The position numbers and the translations under genes were made by a program. The notes under the pieces are model-generated. The model was given only the letters and a program-made list of their open reading frames with translations, did no database searches and had not been told where the DNA came from. A stretch of 64,000 nt of DNA, from NCBI GenBank assembly GCA_041738715.1, contig JBGSPI010000092.1:22066-86065 (forward strand). The letters are read 5' to 3'. This DNA is from Chamaesiphon sp041738715. Its GTDB lineage: Bacteria; Cyanobacteriota; Cyanobacteriia; Cyanobacteriales; Chamaesiphonaceae. Below are positions 41,118 through 50,299 of the stretch, one piece after another. The first letter of the stretch is position 1; every line of letters starts with the position of its first letter.

Positions 41118-41828
41118 ATGGTAGTAAAGATGGAACCAGAATTAATCGGTTGGTTAGTGATAACTTTCACGAGTATCTCGGCATTATGCTTCTTTTATTG
41201 GATATCGCTTAAGAGTGCAAAAGCTAGTCTAGTAGTATTAGAGGAACGCTTAACTCAGGAAATTGTTACATTAAAAGAGCGATCACAAGCAACTGAATTA
41301 GCCTTGCAAACTCAACTCACAGATGTCAACTCTCAACTCGAAACTAGCGAAGTCAAAAAAGCAAAGTTAGCACAGGAAATTACTGCACTGGCGCAACAAT
41401 GTCAACGATTGCGGGAGGAATTGCAGACACAAGCAGCGCAAGTACGATCGGATGCGATCGAGGGTAGTTTCGAGCAGATTCAAACTCTACTGACTCAGTA
41501 TCCCAGTTTACGAAAGATGGTCGAAAGTCAGCCAGATTTACCCGCCCGAAATATCGTTGCTTTATTAACATCCCTGGAAAATCTCGTCAAATTCTGGGAA
41601 TGTCAATCGATCGGTAAACCTTGGGAAAGGGTGCTATATGACCCGCAGATCCATCAAAGTGATGTCGATAATATCGTAGTAGGTGAATCTGTTTATGTGC
41701 GGTTTATTGGCTATCAGAAAGGCGATCGAGTTTTGATTCCCGCTAAGGTTAGTCGCACTTTGCCTGCTGGCTCTAGATATCAGCGAGATAGGGAGGCTGC
41801 GCGACGAAGAGATTGGGGAAATGATTGA
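41118..41828 (+). CDS. GrpE-like nucleotide exchange factor-type protein
   Basis: A 236-residue protein with an N-terminal membrane segment (LIGWLVITFTSISALCFFYWI), then a long coiled coil (about 30-110) and a C-terminal beta region YDPQIHQSDVDNIVVGESVY to VLIPAKVSRTLPAGSRY, which resembles the GrpE head. Canonical GrpE has no TM anchor, so this is a membrane-tethered cyanobacterial paralogue. Whether it exchanges nucleotide on a DnaK is inferred. No dnaK/dnaJ is adjacent. Confidence 0.6.
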   Translation: MVVKMEPELIGWLVITFTSISALCFFYWISLKSAKASLVVLEERLTQEIVTLKERSQATELALQTQLTDVNSQLETSEVKKAKLAQEITALAQQCQRLREELQTQAAQVRSDAIEGSFEQIQTLLTQYPSLRKMVESQPDLPARNIVALLTSLENLVKFWECQSIGKPWERVLYDPQIHQSDVDNIVVGESVYVRFIGYQKGDRVLIPAKVSRTLPAGSRYQRDREAARRRDWGND

Positions 41829-41956
41829 GTATTGGTGGGAATACTCGGCGCAGCCTAAGCTCGACTTGATCCATTTAAGCCGCATAGACAGCAAGATCCC
41901 TCAATCGCTCAAATCAAGCTCAGAGGGTAGTTCATAAGTCTAAATTCAGTCCCCTA

Positions 41957-42361
41957 CTACTGTTTCAATAATTCCAGGCTCCGCAATTGCTGATTTTGTT
42001 GGTGAGCCTGATGGATCAATGAATCATAGACCAAATCGCACATTCTAAACAACATGGGATTATCGATCCGATAGTAGACACATACGCCTACTTGTTCTCT
42101 AGCAACAACACCTGCTTGGGTGAGGATTTTTAAGTGCTTAGAGACATTGGCTTGCCCTAAGCCCGTTGCTTCAATAATCTCGGTGACGTTTTTAGCCTCT
42201 GATTTGAGACAACAGACTATTTGCAGCCGACTGACTTCGGACAACACCTTAAAAAATTCTGCCATTAAACCTAGTGCCCCTGGTGAAAGCTCTAGAATCC
42301 CACATTCGTCAGGCTGTACTGCTGTGGTCTGTGAAGATAGGTCAGTTACATTGGTGCGCAT
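41957..42361 (-). CDS. ArsR-family transcriptional regulator
   Basis: A 134-residue winged-helix protein. The HTH is visible: VTEIIEATGLGQANVSKHLKIL near 59-80 and the wing VGVCVYYRI near 92-100. Cys residues (DECG, VCCLKS, VCVYY, RMCDL) are compatible with metal, thiol or redox sensing, but the pattern is not the classic ELCVCDL. It lies 89 bases downstream of the CopD-like gene on the same strand. AT-rich palindrome-like sequences upstream, such as ATATTCGATTATATTCCTAT near 42390-42410, may be its operator. Confidence 0.88.
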   Translation of the reverse strand: MRTNVTDLSSQTTAVQPDECGILELSPGALGLMAEFFKVLSEVSRLQIVCCLKSEAKNVTEIIEATGLGQANVSKHLKILTQAGVVAREQVGVCVYYRIDNPMLFRMCDLVYDSLIHQAHQQNQQLRSLELLKQ

Positions 42362-42450
42362 AAACTAGAAAATCAATTTATACAGTAATTATATTCGATT
42401 ATATTCCTATATGGTGAACTATATTATCCGATCGGGGACATATTTCCTAA

Positions 42451-42903
42451 CTAGCCTAACCCACCAAGTCGAATGCCTGCACCTAAAATCACAAATAAGA
42501 CAGCGAGGGTTGTGATGCCGATAATATGATAAGCCAAAGAATTCAGGGTTTCTGTGGTCAAGTTAGGAATGATAAAAAATCGGGCATGAATTGCTAATCC
42601 GACGGTGGCTAAAAGCAGGCCTAGTTTGATACCGATATAGGTAGATAAGTAAGATTCAAATTGGAGAAAATGCTGAAATCCAGGGAAATAAAGCCAGGTC
42701 ATCCACAGCCCCGTAACAATTTGGAGTAACAAGGCAGTTAGCCCAAACGTTTCAAAGTGTTCCTCAAACTGGTGAATCAAATTGGGATTGCGACTTTTTA
42801 GTGCTTTGGGTAGGACAGTTATCGCTAACACCAAATGTCCACCAGTCCAAACAGTTGCCCCTAGAGTATGGAAGATTACCAGATATTTAAACAGCATGGA
42901 CAT
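42451..42903 (-). CDS. CopD-like small membrane protein
   Basis: A 150-residue protein with four predicted membrane helices: LFKYLVIFHTLGATVWTGGHL at the start, LTALLLQIVTGLWMTWLYF, IGIKLGLLLATVGLAIHARFF, and IGITTLAVLFVILGAG. Histidines at FHTLGATVWTGGH and IHARFF resemble the CopD/DUF2269 family and could hold heme or copper. It is followed by ArsR-type regulator on the same strand. Function unproven. Confidence 0.65.
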   Translation of the reverse strand: MSMLFKYLVIFHTLGATVWTGGHLVLAITVLPKALKSRNPNLIHQFEEHFETFGLTALLLQIVTGLWMTWLYFPGFQHFLQFESYLSTYIGIKLGLLLATVGLAIHARFFIIPNLTTETLNSLAYHIIGITTLAVLFVILGAGIRLGGLG

Positions 42904-43059
42904 CAGCAGAAATTAGGTTGTTGTAAATTTATGCAAAAAAAGCAGCTTTATTATTCAATAAAATGTATCATCAAATACAGAAATTAGATACTTGTTATGA
43001 ATTTGTAAATAAATTGAGTTCGCACGACTGCAATTTTCTCACCAAGCTGGAGATAAACT

Positions 43060-43308
43060 ATGCTACTACGTTCAACCGATCCGATCTCTCCATTGGGTTC
43101 AGAGACTGAATATCCAACTGTATCAACCTGGAATCCTGTTTGTCACATTACCTATACTCGGGACTCTTGGGTCAAGTTAATTGAGCGTCCCAGTGAGTAT
43201 AGTGCCGATGAAGCTCTGCTGCTCTGTCAGGAATCGATTGATACTTGGGTTGCCTGGGTGCCCGCGCACGGCGAAGTCCGGTTAAATAGAAGTAACTTGT
43301 ACTGTTAA
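43060..43308 (+). CDS. Small conserved-looking cyanobacterial protein
   Basis: An 82-residue soluble protein without signal peptide: WNPVCHITYTRDSWVKLIER near 25-44, EALLLCQESIDTWVAWVPAH near 51-70, and a C-terminal Cys. Cysteines are few and not in a metal motif. I recall such small proteins in cyanobacteria without a known role. It lies between the CopD-like gene and glbN, within the putative oxygen/NO-response group. Confidence 0.6.
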   Translation: MLLRSTDPISPLGSETEYPTVSTWNPVCHITYTRDSWVKLIERPSEYSADEALLLCQESIDTWVAWVPAHGEVRLNRSNLYC

Positions 43309-43378
43309 ATTATTGTGTTCAAGATTGAATTTTCCTTGAAACGCCTCAGCAAGTTCTTGTTGGGGTCAAGTATTGTTG

Positions 43379-43753
43379 TTAGTGATTTAAGACATCTTTC
43401 TTATGTTGAGGAGCCGCAGCTATTGCCGCTACTTCTGCCAAAAGTTCATCAGGCACACCCATCTCTGTCAGTGTAATCATTAAATCCTCAGCGACAGCCT
43501 CAAAGTGTTCGCTATTTAAACCCTGTTTTTCGACTAACTCTTTATGCGCCGCTCGCATATAGCGACCATCATATTTATCACTTCCCCCAAAGGCATAAGT
43601 GAGAAAATCTTTTTGATGAATTCGCTGTTTCACCATATCTGTTTCTGCAAAAAAGTGTTTGATCCGATCGTCTTGTAATACTCTTTCGTAGAAGCGATCT
43701 ACAGCTAAGTCAACAGCGGGTGCGCCGCCAAGTTTTTCAAATAAAGTTGCCAT
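43379..43753 (-). CDS. glbN: Group 1 truncated hemoglobin
   Basis: A 124-residue globin very similar to Synechocystis GlbN, which protects against reactive nitrogen species. Key histidines align: His46 (RIHQKDF, distal E10 ligand), His70 (AAHKELV, proximal F8) and His117 (APQHKKD), the residue that in Synechocystis cross-links to the heme vinyl. Residues TYAFGGSDKYDGRYMRAAHK are the conserved core. It points away from a Crp/Fnr regulator gene 234 bases on, with a palindrome in between. Confidence 0.95.
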   Translation of the reverse strand: MATLFEKLGGAPAVDLAVDRFYERVLQDDRIKHFFAETDMVKQRIHQKDFLTYAFGGSDKYDGRYMRAAHKELVEKQGLNSEHFEAVAEDLMITLTEMGVPDELLAEVAAIAAAPQHKKDVLNH

Positions 43754-43889
43754 TGTTGTATTAAGTTATTGGGTTGTATTTTGGTGTGATCAAAATTGAA
43801 TTTCAGGTGACAACCAAGTTTTTCAAATGCTGGTGACATTTTTTTCGATCGACGGTTCCTATTCTACTAAAACATCTATTCAAAATGCT

Positions 43890-43903
43890 TTGACTTAAGT
43901 CAA
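43890..43903. promoter_or_regulatory. FNR/DNR-type palindrome
   Basis: TTGACTTAAGTCAA is a perfect 14-base palindrome resembling TTGAT-N4-ATCAA boxes. It lies 137 bases from glbN and 85 bases from the Crp/Fnr gene start, between the divergent pair, so it may control either or both. Confidence 0.55.
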
Positions 43904-43987
43904 GAAAAGATATCAATAATTCATTGATTTTTTTCTCATGTTAAAATAGAGTTTAAAATATAAGCTAAGAATTAATCAGATACCTTG

Positions 43988-44683
43988 ATGGTATTGCTGA
44001 AAATGGTAGAAGTATCCGATCTAAATAATTGGTTAGAGACAACATTAGTTTTTCGAGGATTATTGCCTCAACAAATTTTACAGTTGACCAAAATTGCTCA
44101 GTTACAAACATTTGGAAAGGGCGAAGCAATCTTTCACCAAGGTTGTGTGGCAACAGGTTTATTTATTGTCGAACGTGGACGAGTGAAAGTATTTAAAGTC
44201 TCACCCAATGGCAAAGAACAAATTTTAAATATTTTTGATCCCGGCGAAAACTTTGCCGAAGTGGCTGCATTAGACGGGAAAAACTTCCCTGCTTCGGCGA
44301 TTGCTTTAGAGCCAACGAATTTAATTTTTTTTCCTCGGCAGAGATTTCTAGATCTGCTCCGCCAAGACCCAGATATTACCATTAAAATGTTGGTTAGTCT
44401 CGCCCAGCATTCTCGCAATTTAACTGAGTTAGTTGAGGGATTATCATTTAAAGATGTGCCGCAACGACTAGCATCATATTTATTAGATTTGAGTGAACGG
44501 GCAGATAATGATCATATCGTAAATTTAGATCTAAGTAAAAATCAAATAGCCGCTACACTAGGCACAATTCCGGCAACACTATCAAGAGCCTTTTTTCGCC
44601 TTAGTAACGAAGGGTTGATTTCGATCGATGGTGCTCGAATTGAATTATTAGATCGGCCTGGTTTGCAACAGTTAAAAGATTAA
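43988..44683 (+). CDS. Crp/Fnr-family regulator
   Basis: A 231-residue regulator. The CNB-type beta roll (about 15-115) has LFIVERGRVKVFKVSPNGKE and the pocket region FAEVAALDGKNFPASAIAL, which lacks the Arg-Ser needed to hold cAMP. The C-terminal HTH has LSKNQIAATLGTIPATLSRAF, with Ala where FNR has Glu before xxSR. Only one N-terminal Cys is present, so it is not an FeS FNR. It is closest to DNR/NnrR-like NO or heme sensors in style. ATG 43988 is preferred over TTG 43985. Confidence 0.88.
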   Translation: MVLLKMVEVSDLNNWLETTLVFRGLLPQQILQLTKIAQLQTFGKGEAIFHQGCVATGLFIVERGRVKVFKVSPNGKEQILNIFDPGENFAEVAALDGKNFPASAIALEPTNLIFFPRQRFLDLLRQDPDITIKMLVSLAQHSRNLTELVEGLSFKDVPQRLASYLLDLSERADNDHIVNLDLSKNQIAATLGTIPATLSRAFFRLSNEGLISIDGARIELLDRPGLQQLKD

Positions 44684-44717
44684 TATTTCAGGGGGGAGAG
44701 TATAGTTGAGTTGCTAG

Positions 44718-45752
44718 CTAAGATTTCTGAATTAAATTAGTTTTTTGCTGCGGTGTCGTAATTTGACTAGTAGAATTATTTACCAACTGCAAAAAGGCAT
44801 TAAGTGGGCCAAAATTAGTGGCATGAACGATGACTGGTGTGTCATAGCCTTTAAGGTCTACCGAGCATTCCTTAAATACTCGATGTTTACCAAGTAATGG
44901 TGCCAGATAACGATATGTAGATGCACCGAGGGCAATTTCGGCATTGAGTTCCTTGGTAATTGCTTCTAAGCGGAATGCTGCATTTACGGTGTCGCCCAAG
45001 GCGGTATAGTCAGGTTGGTCGCCACTACCAGCATTCCCGATCATGGCATAGCCAGTATTAATTCCGGCCCCAATCTTTAATTCAAATGGGAGAGGATACT
45101 GTTTACTTAGTTCCTTGGTCATTTGGTTGAGATCGTTAAGTGCCAGGAGAATATTCATCATCTCCTGTTTGCCGACGGTTTCGGCATTATGGAACCACAA
45201 AGCCATCAAGGCATCGCCAATGTATTTGTCTACCCAGCTACCACGGTTACGGATAATCGCTCCAGCGTTGCGGAACCAGGCACTCATCACTTCAGAGAGA
45301 AGATTCTCATTGGTTTGGCGAGTGAGAATTGTGAAATTACGCATGTCTACCACCATCACCGACATTAACTTGCGTAGATGGAGAATCGATGTGATGGTGC
45401 CATCGAGACTGCCTTCAGTATCCAGACTCAAGCTGCCATCGATTCTGGGACAGTGAAATTCAAATTCAGTTTGACCAAAAGTAATTGTATCACCATCATG
45501 AATGGTGACGGGAATGCTAACTCTCCGACCATTGACAAACGTGCCATTACTACTGCCTAAATCAATTAAGTAGTAATCACCCGCATCGGTGTACTGGATC
45601 ATCGCATGATTGCGAGAAATACAACGTTCTTTGACAACAAATTGATTATCATCGCCCCGACCGACCGTCCAACAGTTGCCATCAATCAAAGATAGCTTGC
45701 GTTGACCGTTATCCGAATGCAAAATTAGATATGGTGAGATTCCCTGGTTCAC
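44718..45752 (-). CDS. FHA-domain class III adenylate cyclase
   Basis: A 344-residue protein. An FHA domain occupies about 25-105 (TVGRGDDNQFVV, CISRNHAMI, LGSSNGTFVNGRRV), binding phosphothreonine. A class III cyclase follows (about 130-290): VMVVDMRNFTILTRQ and VDKYIGDALMALW supply metal-binding Asp and the Lys, and TALGDTVNAAFRLE supplies the Asp, Asn and Arg. Lys plus Asp predicts ATP use. The start is a GTG at 45752, since no ATG lies before the FHA domain. Such FHA-cyclases link Ser/Thr phosphorylation to cAMP. Confidence 0.9.
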   Translation of the reverse strand: MNQGISPYLILHSDNGQRKLSLIDGNCWTVGRGDDNQFVVKERCISRNHAMIQYTDAGDYYLIDLGSSNGTFVNGRRVSIPVTIHDGDTITFGQTEFEFHCPRIDGSLSLDTEGSLDGTITSILHLRKLMSVMVVDMRNFTILTRQTNENLLSEVMSAWFRNAGAIIRNRGSWVDKYIGDALMALWFHNAETVGKQEMMNILLALNDLNQMTKELSKQYPLPFELKIGAGINTGYAMIGNAGSGDQPDYTALGDTVNAAFRLEAITKELNAEIALGASTYRYLAPLLGKHRVFKECSVDLKGYDTPVIVHATNFGPLNAFLQLVNNSTSQITTPQQKTNLIQKS

Positions 45753-45853
45753 GGTTGGGTAGTTGGTGTGACGGTGAACTAGTATTTAGGCAAATTGCTT
45801 GGTACTGGTCGCTGGCGATCGAAAACATCCTCAACCTGAATCGGCTAATTAGT

Positions 45854-46543
45854 CTAGGCGATGCTAGCTACCCATAAAAACAAACTGTCAACTACGATAG
45901 TAGTCAAAACTGCTCCACTGAAAGCATACCAGTGTAACTGTTTTGTCCCCAATGACATTATACCCACACCTAATAGTAAATTAACGAGGACGACAGCCCA
46001 AGCGGTACCCCATGGAGTTCGCACTTGAGCGATCGCCTGCTGTAAAATAGGTGTGGCGAGGGTTGGATCGACTTGCATCAATTGTCGCCAGTGGTCAATT
46101 AAGCCAACTTGATAAAAATATAAATCAGTGATTGCCGTGCCGAATAATGAACCGAGGTAGAATATGCTACCAATCTTGCCAATTCCCCGCCACAGACACC
46201 AAATAGCAAATGGTACACCGATCGATTCGATCGGGAGGTGAATAGCAGGCTCCCAGCGAAACCACCCCCAGTAAATCGCCCCAGCTAGCCAACTCCAACT
46301 AAATCCTAAAATCAGATCGCCCCAAATTTGGCTCTGGGGGCGTTGCAGTAGGATCGAACCTAAACACACCCACAGGAGAGTACTAACAACGCTGACAACT
46401 GGATATTGCCGGACTAGCGGGGCTTCCAGAAAGACGGGGACAGATACGAGCAGTGCGGCTGCGATAAACATTCCCCAAGTCCCTTGGAGTTTCCACCACC
46501 ATGCCCTATCGATCTCACGGGTGTTATAGCTAGGGTTGACCAA
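45854..46543 (-). CDS. DUF3120-type membrane protein
   Basis: A 229-residue membrane protein with about six hydrophobic segments (MFIAAALLVSVPVFL, VVSVVSTLLWVCLGSILL, LILGFSWSWLAGAIYWGWF, SIFYLGSLFGTAITDLYFY, AWAVVLVNLLLGVGIMSL, VLTTIVVDSLFLWVASIA). I recall this as the DUF3120 family, restricted to cyanobacteria and of unknown function. The start is a TTG at 46543; no ATG lies before the first helix. There is no operon partner. From 46544 to 46891 no gene is seen. Confidence 0.7.
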   Translation of the reverse strand: MVNPSYNTREIDRAWWWKLQGTWGMFIAAALLVSVPVFLEAPLVRQYPVVSVVSTLLWVCLGSILLQRPQSQIWGDLILGFSWSWLAGAIYWGWFRWEPAIHLPIESIGVPFAIWCLWRGIGKIGSIFYLGSLFGTAITDLYFYQVGLIDHWRQLMQVDPTLATPILQQAIAQVRTPWGTAWAVVLVNLLLGVGIMSLGTKQLHWYAFSGAVLTTIVVDSLFLWVASIA

Positions 46544-46891
46544 AATACTTATTTTTTATTTACTTATATTTATTTATATAAAGATATCATACGTGTTAAT
46601 TTGGCAGGAGGCAACTGAGTAAGGCTAGTAAGAGATGGATTTGAGCGGTTCAACCGCCAGATTATCGTCAATCTGATTATGAGAGAAGACTCTCATCTAC
46701 ATTAATTTTTATGCCAAAACAGCGATCTCGATCAGACAGCGGATCCTTAAGACTCGATCGCCAGGATTAATTTGGCTAAATGGAGATCTGTGCCCGATAA
46801 TTCAGATAGATTTAAGAACTGTCATCTCGGCTCACTGAGGCGGGAAGCTAAATTATTAATTATCCCCAACGACCACAAGGAAACTATCACT

Positions 46892-47842
46892 ATGAGATCG
46901 AAGTATAAATTCCCCCTATTTGCGGTGGGAACAATGGCGATCCTATTGCTAACTGCTACAGTCAGTCAAGCTCAATCTGGATCTCAGGGTAGTACAGCCC
47001 CGAACATCAATATTTTTCAAGCTCTGTTTTTGGGATTGGTGCAGGGGATCACTGAATTTTTACCCATTAGCAGTTCGGCACATCTCAAGGTGATTCCCGA
47101 AGCTCTTCAATGGGGCGATCCGGGAGTCGCATTTACGGCAATTATTCAGTTGGGGAGTATTGCCGCCGTAATTTGGTTTTTTTGGAGTGATATTGTTACA
47201 GTAATTTCGGGAGCATTTACAGCTATTCAGAAAAAAGATTATCAATCTTTAGAGTTTCAAATGGCAGCGGGAATTCTATTGGGTACTTTACCAATTATCT
47301 TCTTTGGCTTGTTAATCAAGAAATTTATCCCTGATTTTGATAATTCACCACTGCGTAGTTTGGGGGCGATCGCCATTGCTTCAATTTTTATGTCAATTTT
47401 GTTAGGTATCGCCGAAAAAATTGGATCAAGAAAAAGGGATTTAAATAACCTGACCATGATGGATGGGATATGGATGGGATTGGGTCAATGTTTGGCATTA
47501 ATTCCTGGTTGTTCCCGTTCAGGATCGACATTGACAGCAGGGTTATTTATGGGTTTAGAACGTCCGGCGGCGGCAAGATTTTCGTTTTTATTAGGTATTC
47601 CCTCGATTACATTGGCTGGGTTAGTAGAACTCAAGGATGCAGTATCAACTGGGTTTAGTGGTGTATCAGCAATTGCCCTGATCGTCGGCACCTTATCATC
47701 TGCGGTATTTTCCTATCTGTCAATTGCCTGGTTGCTCAAGTTTTTACAAACTCATAATACTTTTATTTTTATTTGGTATCGATTAGCTTTTGGCATCGCT
47801 ATTATTGCGGCGATCGGCATGGGCGGATTAGTTAATAGATAG
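46892..47842 (+). CDS. uppP: Undecaprenyl-diphosphatase
   Basis: Recycles undecaprenyl diphosphate to the monophosphate carrier for cell wall synthesis, in the inner membrane. Motifs: LVQGITEFLPISSSAHL near residues 48-64 and PGCSRSGSTLTAG near 206-218. From ATG 46892 the protein begins SKYKFPLFAVGTMAILLLTA, an extra hydrophobic signal-like segment that ordinary UppP lacks. The open frame extends further to 46772 but that start has no support. Length 316. Downstream is lnt, 44 bases away, so possibly one operon. Confidence 0.93.
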   Translation: MRSKYKFPLFAVGTMAILLLTATVSQAQSGSQGSTAPNINIFQALFLGLVQGITEFLPISSSAHLKVIPEALQWGDPGVAFTAIIQLGSIAAVIWFFWSDIVTVISGAFTAIQKKDYQSLEFQMAAGILLGTLPIIFFGLLIKKFIPDFDNSPLRSLGAIAIASIFMSILLGIAEKIGSRKRDLNNLTMMDGIWMGLGQCLALIPGCSRSGSTLTAGLFMGLERPAAARFSFLLGIPSITLAGLVELKDAVSTGFSGVSAIALIVGTLSSAVFSYLSIAWLLKFLQTHNTFIFIWYRLAFGIAIIAAIGMGGLVNR

Positions 47843-47885
47843 ACAATTACTTCGATTAATTTACGAATCGTATTTTAGAATTTCC

Positions 47886-49457
47886 ATGCTTTTATCTTTT
47901 CGCAAATCCCTAGTTAAATTTACTGCTAAATCAATCGAGATATTGGTTGTTTTAGCGAGTGGATGTTTGATGGGCATCACATTTGCGCCAGTGGAAGCCT
48001 GGTATTTCGCTTGGTTTGCCCTCGCTCCCTTGTGGTATCTATTGTGTCGAGATCGCAACTCTGGCATGGTAATTTATCCCTTATGTTGGGGGATTGGCTG
48101 CTATGGATTGGGTTTAGGTTGGATCTTTGGGATTCATCCGATGACCTGGATGGGTGTCCCTTATTTAGCAAGTTTAGCAATTGCCACTTTTTGCTTGACT
48201 TTTATCACTTTGTGGGGTGGAAGTTTAGTTGTATTATGGTCATTGGGGATGCGATTTATTAATACTAAGCCAAAATTAAATCCCTTCATTCGAGTAATTC
48301 TAGCAACGGCTTGTTGGTGTGGTTTAGAGACTTTGTATAGCCTAACGGATTTATGGTGGACATCTCTAGCTCTGAGTCAAAGTCCCAATAATCTAATCAT
48401 TCTTCATCTTGGACAATTATCTGGCCCGACGGCAGTTAGTGGGGCAATTGTTTTGGTCAATGGGCTAATTGCTGAAACTTGTTTAGCCTTTAGTCATAAC
48501 TATCGCCGAACTAAACCAATCCAAAAAATTAGACAAGCAGCACCTTATTTTAATACAGCGATCGCAGCACTGGTGATTTTACATCTGGTTGGTTGGATCT
48601 TAGCTAATCGGCCAACAGTTGAACCGATCGAATCTGCACTGAAAGTTGGCATTATTCAGGGGAATATCGGTAATGAGGTCAAACTTTATCGATCGGGTCA
48701 CAATTTGGCGATCGAGAATTATACTAAAGGGTATCGAGCTTTAGCCGAGCAAGGTGTAGAAGTTGTTGTTACACCAGAAACTGCTTTGCCATTTAATGAA
48801 AATCAAATCACCAAAACACCACTATATCAAGCAATTTTAGAACAGAAAGTTACTGCATTTATTGGTGGATTTGGAAATGCAAATCCAGGTTTTACAAATA
48901 GTATGCTCACAATTACTGGTGATGGTAAAATTCTCAGCCGTTATGATAAGTGGAAATTGGTCCCGTTAGGTGAATATATTCCCTTTGAACAGATTATTGG
49001 TAAATGGGTGAATCGGCTTTCCCCACTCGATTCTCATTTGGTTGGGGGTAAGTTTGGCGAATCAACTATTACACCCTTTGGCAAGATTATCTTTGGCATC
49101 TGTTATGATTCTAGTTATGCCGAGCATTTTCGTCGTCAGGCACAGAAAGGGGGCTTGATCGTTACTGCTTCAAATGATGCCCATTATGCCCCCGCAATGC
49201 CAAGGCAACATCATGCCCAGGATGTGATGCGGGCAATCGAAACAGATCGATGGACAGTTCGAGCTAGCAATACTGGTTATTCCGCAATTATCGATCCCCA
49301 CGGACATACACTGTGGATATCGGAACTGAATGAATTTACTACTCATGCCCATCAAGTTTATCGTCAACATGCCCAAAATCTCTATGTGAGGTTCGGCGAT
49401 TGGGTCACTCCATTACTATTCACGATTGGATTAATCTCGTTTCTGCGACATCCTTAA
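47886..49457 (+). CDS. lnt: Apolipoprotein N-acyltransferase
   Basis: Transfers the third acyl chain to the N-terminal Cys of lipoproteins in the inner membrane. The N-terminal half has several TM helices. The C-terminal half is a nitrilase-fold domain: VVVTPETALPF (Glu), YDKWKLVPLGEYIPFE (Lys) and FGICYDSSYAEHF (catalytic Cys). Length 523 is usual. It follows uppP by 44 bases, tying wall/envelope functions together. Confidence 0.93.
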   Translation: MLLSFRKSLVKFTAKSIEILVVLASGCLMGITFAPVEAWYFAWFALAPLWYLLCRDRNSGMVIYPLCWGIGCYGLGLGWIFGIHPMTWMGVPYLASLAIATFCLTFITLWGGSLVVLWSLGMRFINTKPKLNPFIRVILATACWCGLETLYSLTDLWWTSLALSQSPNNLIILHLGQLSGPTAVSGAIVLVNGLIAETCLAFSHNYRRTKPIQKIRQAAPYFNTAIAALVILHLVGWILANRPTVEPIESALKVGIIQGNIGNEVKLYRSGHNLAIENYTKGYRALAEQGVEVVVTPETALPFNENQITKTPLYQAILEQKVTAFIGGFGNANPGFTNSMLTITGDGKILSRYDKWKLVPLGEYIPFEQIIGKWVNRLSPLDSHLVGGKFGESTITPFGKIIFGICYDSSYAEHFRRQAQKGGLIVTASNDAHYAPAMPRQHHAQDVMRAIETDRWTVRASNTGYSAIIDPHGHTLWISELNEFTTHAHQVYRQHAQNLYVRFGDWVTPLLFTIGLISFLRHP

Positions 49458-49520
49458 ATCGCCGACTAGATGCCGATCTTGTTATGATTTGAGAAACTCC
49501 TGATTAGAGTGAACATAGAT

Positions 49521-50189
49521 ATGTCGCGTGCCCATCCATACCAGCCTGTTTTACTGCGAATATTGCATGGTGCCGCTGCGGTACTACTCGTTTTAGCCTT
49601 GATTTCAGGGTTTTTGATCTACAACACTTATGACAAACGTTGGGGTAGTCTTACTTTACCCGCGATAGGCGGTATTCAAGATGTTCATGGCACGATTGCT
49701 CTAACGTTCCTATTATTGCTACCAGTTTTTGCTCTATACAGTTTTCATATTGGCTATCGTCGTCTCGTAGAAGAGCAATCTTTCAGTCAATTAAAACAGA
49801 TTGGCAAACCGGTTTGGTGGATATCAGTACACCGCTTTGCCAATACGTTGATGTTGCTTGCGGCAACGTTTGCTGTGGTAACTGGTCGAATGATGAAAGA
49901 AGAATGGCTTCCGGCTGGAGAAATTGATCGTCAATGGTACCTGGCGCATTTGGCGGCCTGGGGATGTGTGTTCATTAGTCTTGCATTACATCTATTGATG
50001 GGAGCCAAAGTTGGTGGCATTCCCTTGCTAGTATCAATTTTTAATTGGAAAATACGCGGCGAGGATACGTTATTTTTCTGGCATCAAGGGGTCAAAATTA
50101 AGCACTCTAGTGTGGTCTTGAAGGTTCTGGAAGGTATTGTGATTGGAGGCATTATGATGGCATTTATTCTGCCAATCTTTAACGCCTAA
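49521..50189 (+). CDS. Cytochrome b-type membrane protein
   Basis: A 222-residue protein with four predicted TM helices and histidines placed for b-heme ligation: ILHGAAAVLLVLALISGFL, QDVHGTIALTFLLLLPVF, ISVHRFANTLMLLAATFAV, and ISLALHLLMGAKVG. It resembles the cytochrome b561/Ni-Fe-hydrogenase b-type family. The likely start is ATG 49521 (SRAHPYQPVLL); a GTG at 49509 is possible. Redox partner unknown. The following bases start an attC-like site. Confidence 0.75.
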   Translation: MSRAHPYQPVLLRILHGAAAVLLVLALISGFLIYNTYDKRWGSLTLPAIGGIQDVHGTIALTFLLLLPVFALYSFHIGYRRLVEEQSFSQLKQIGKPVWWISVHRFANTLMLLAATFAVVTGRMMKEEWLPAGEIDRQWYLAHLAAWGCVFISLALHLLMGAKVGGIPLLVSIFNWKIRGEDTLFFWHQGVKIKHSSVVLKVLEGIVIGGIMMAFILPIFNA

Positions 50190-50198
50190 AATGTACCT

Positions 50199-50276
50199 GC
50201 ATAACAATCCTGTTGCACGCCAACCGAATAGAGATAGTTAAAAGCTAATGGCGGCGGTTTAAGCGGAACGTTAGAC
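50199..50276 (+). other. attC-like site upstream of the cassette gene
   Basis: 78 bases from GCATAAC to GTTAGAC. The right half GCGGTTTAAGCGGAACGTTAGAC is almost complementary to the left GCATAACAATCCTGTTGCACGC, with TAAC, TCC and TT aligned. The left core is a degenerate RYYYAAC (GCATAAC), the right a perfect GTTRRRY. It starts ten bases past the cytochrome b stop, so that gene may be the previous cassette. Confidence 0.6.
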
Positions 50277-50299
50277 AGCACTAGAGGAGACTGCACAAA

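Noticed and set aside
46772..46891. Forty-residue N-terminal extension of uppP
   Set aside because: The extension has no conservation-like features, and ATG 46892 has an AAGGA upstream.
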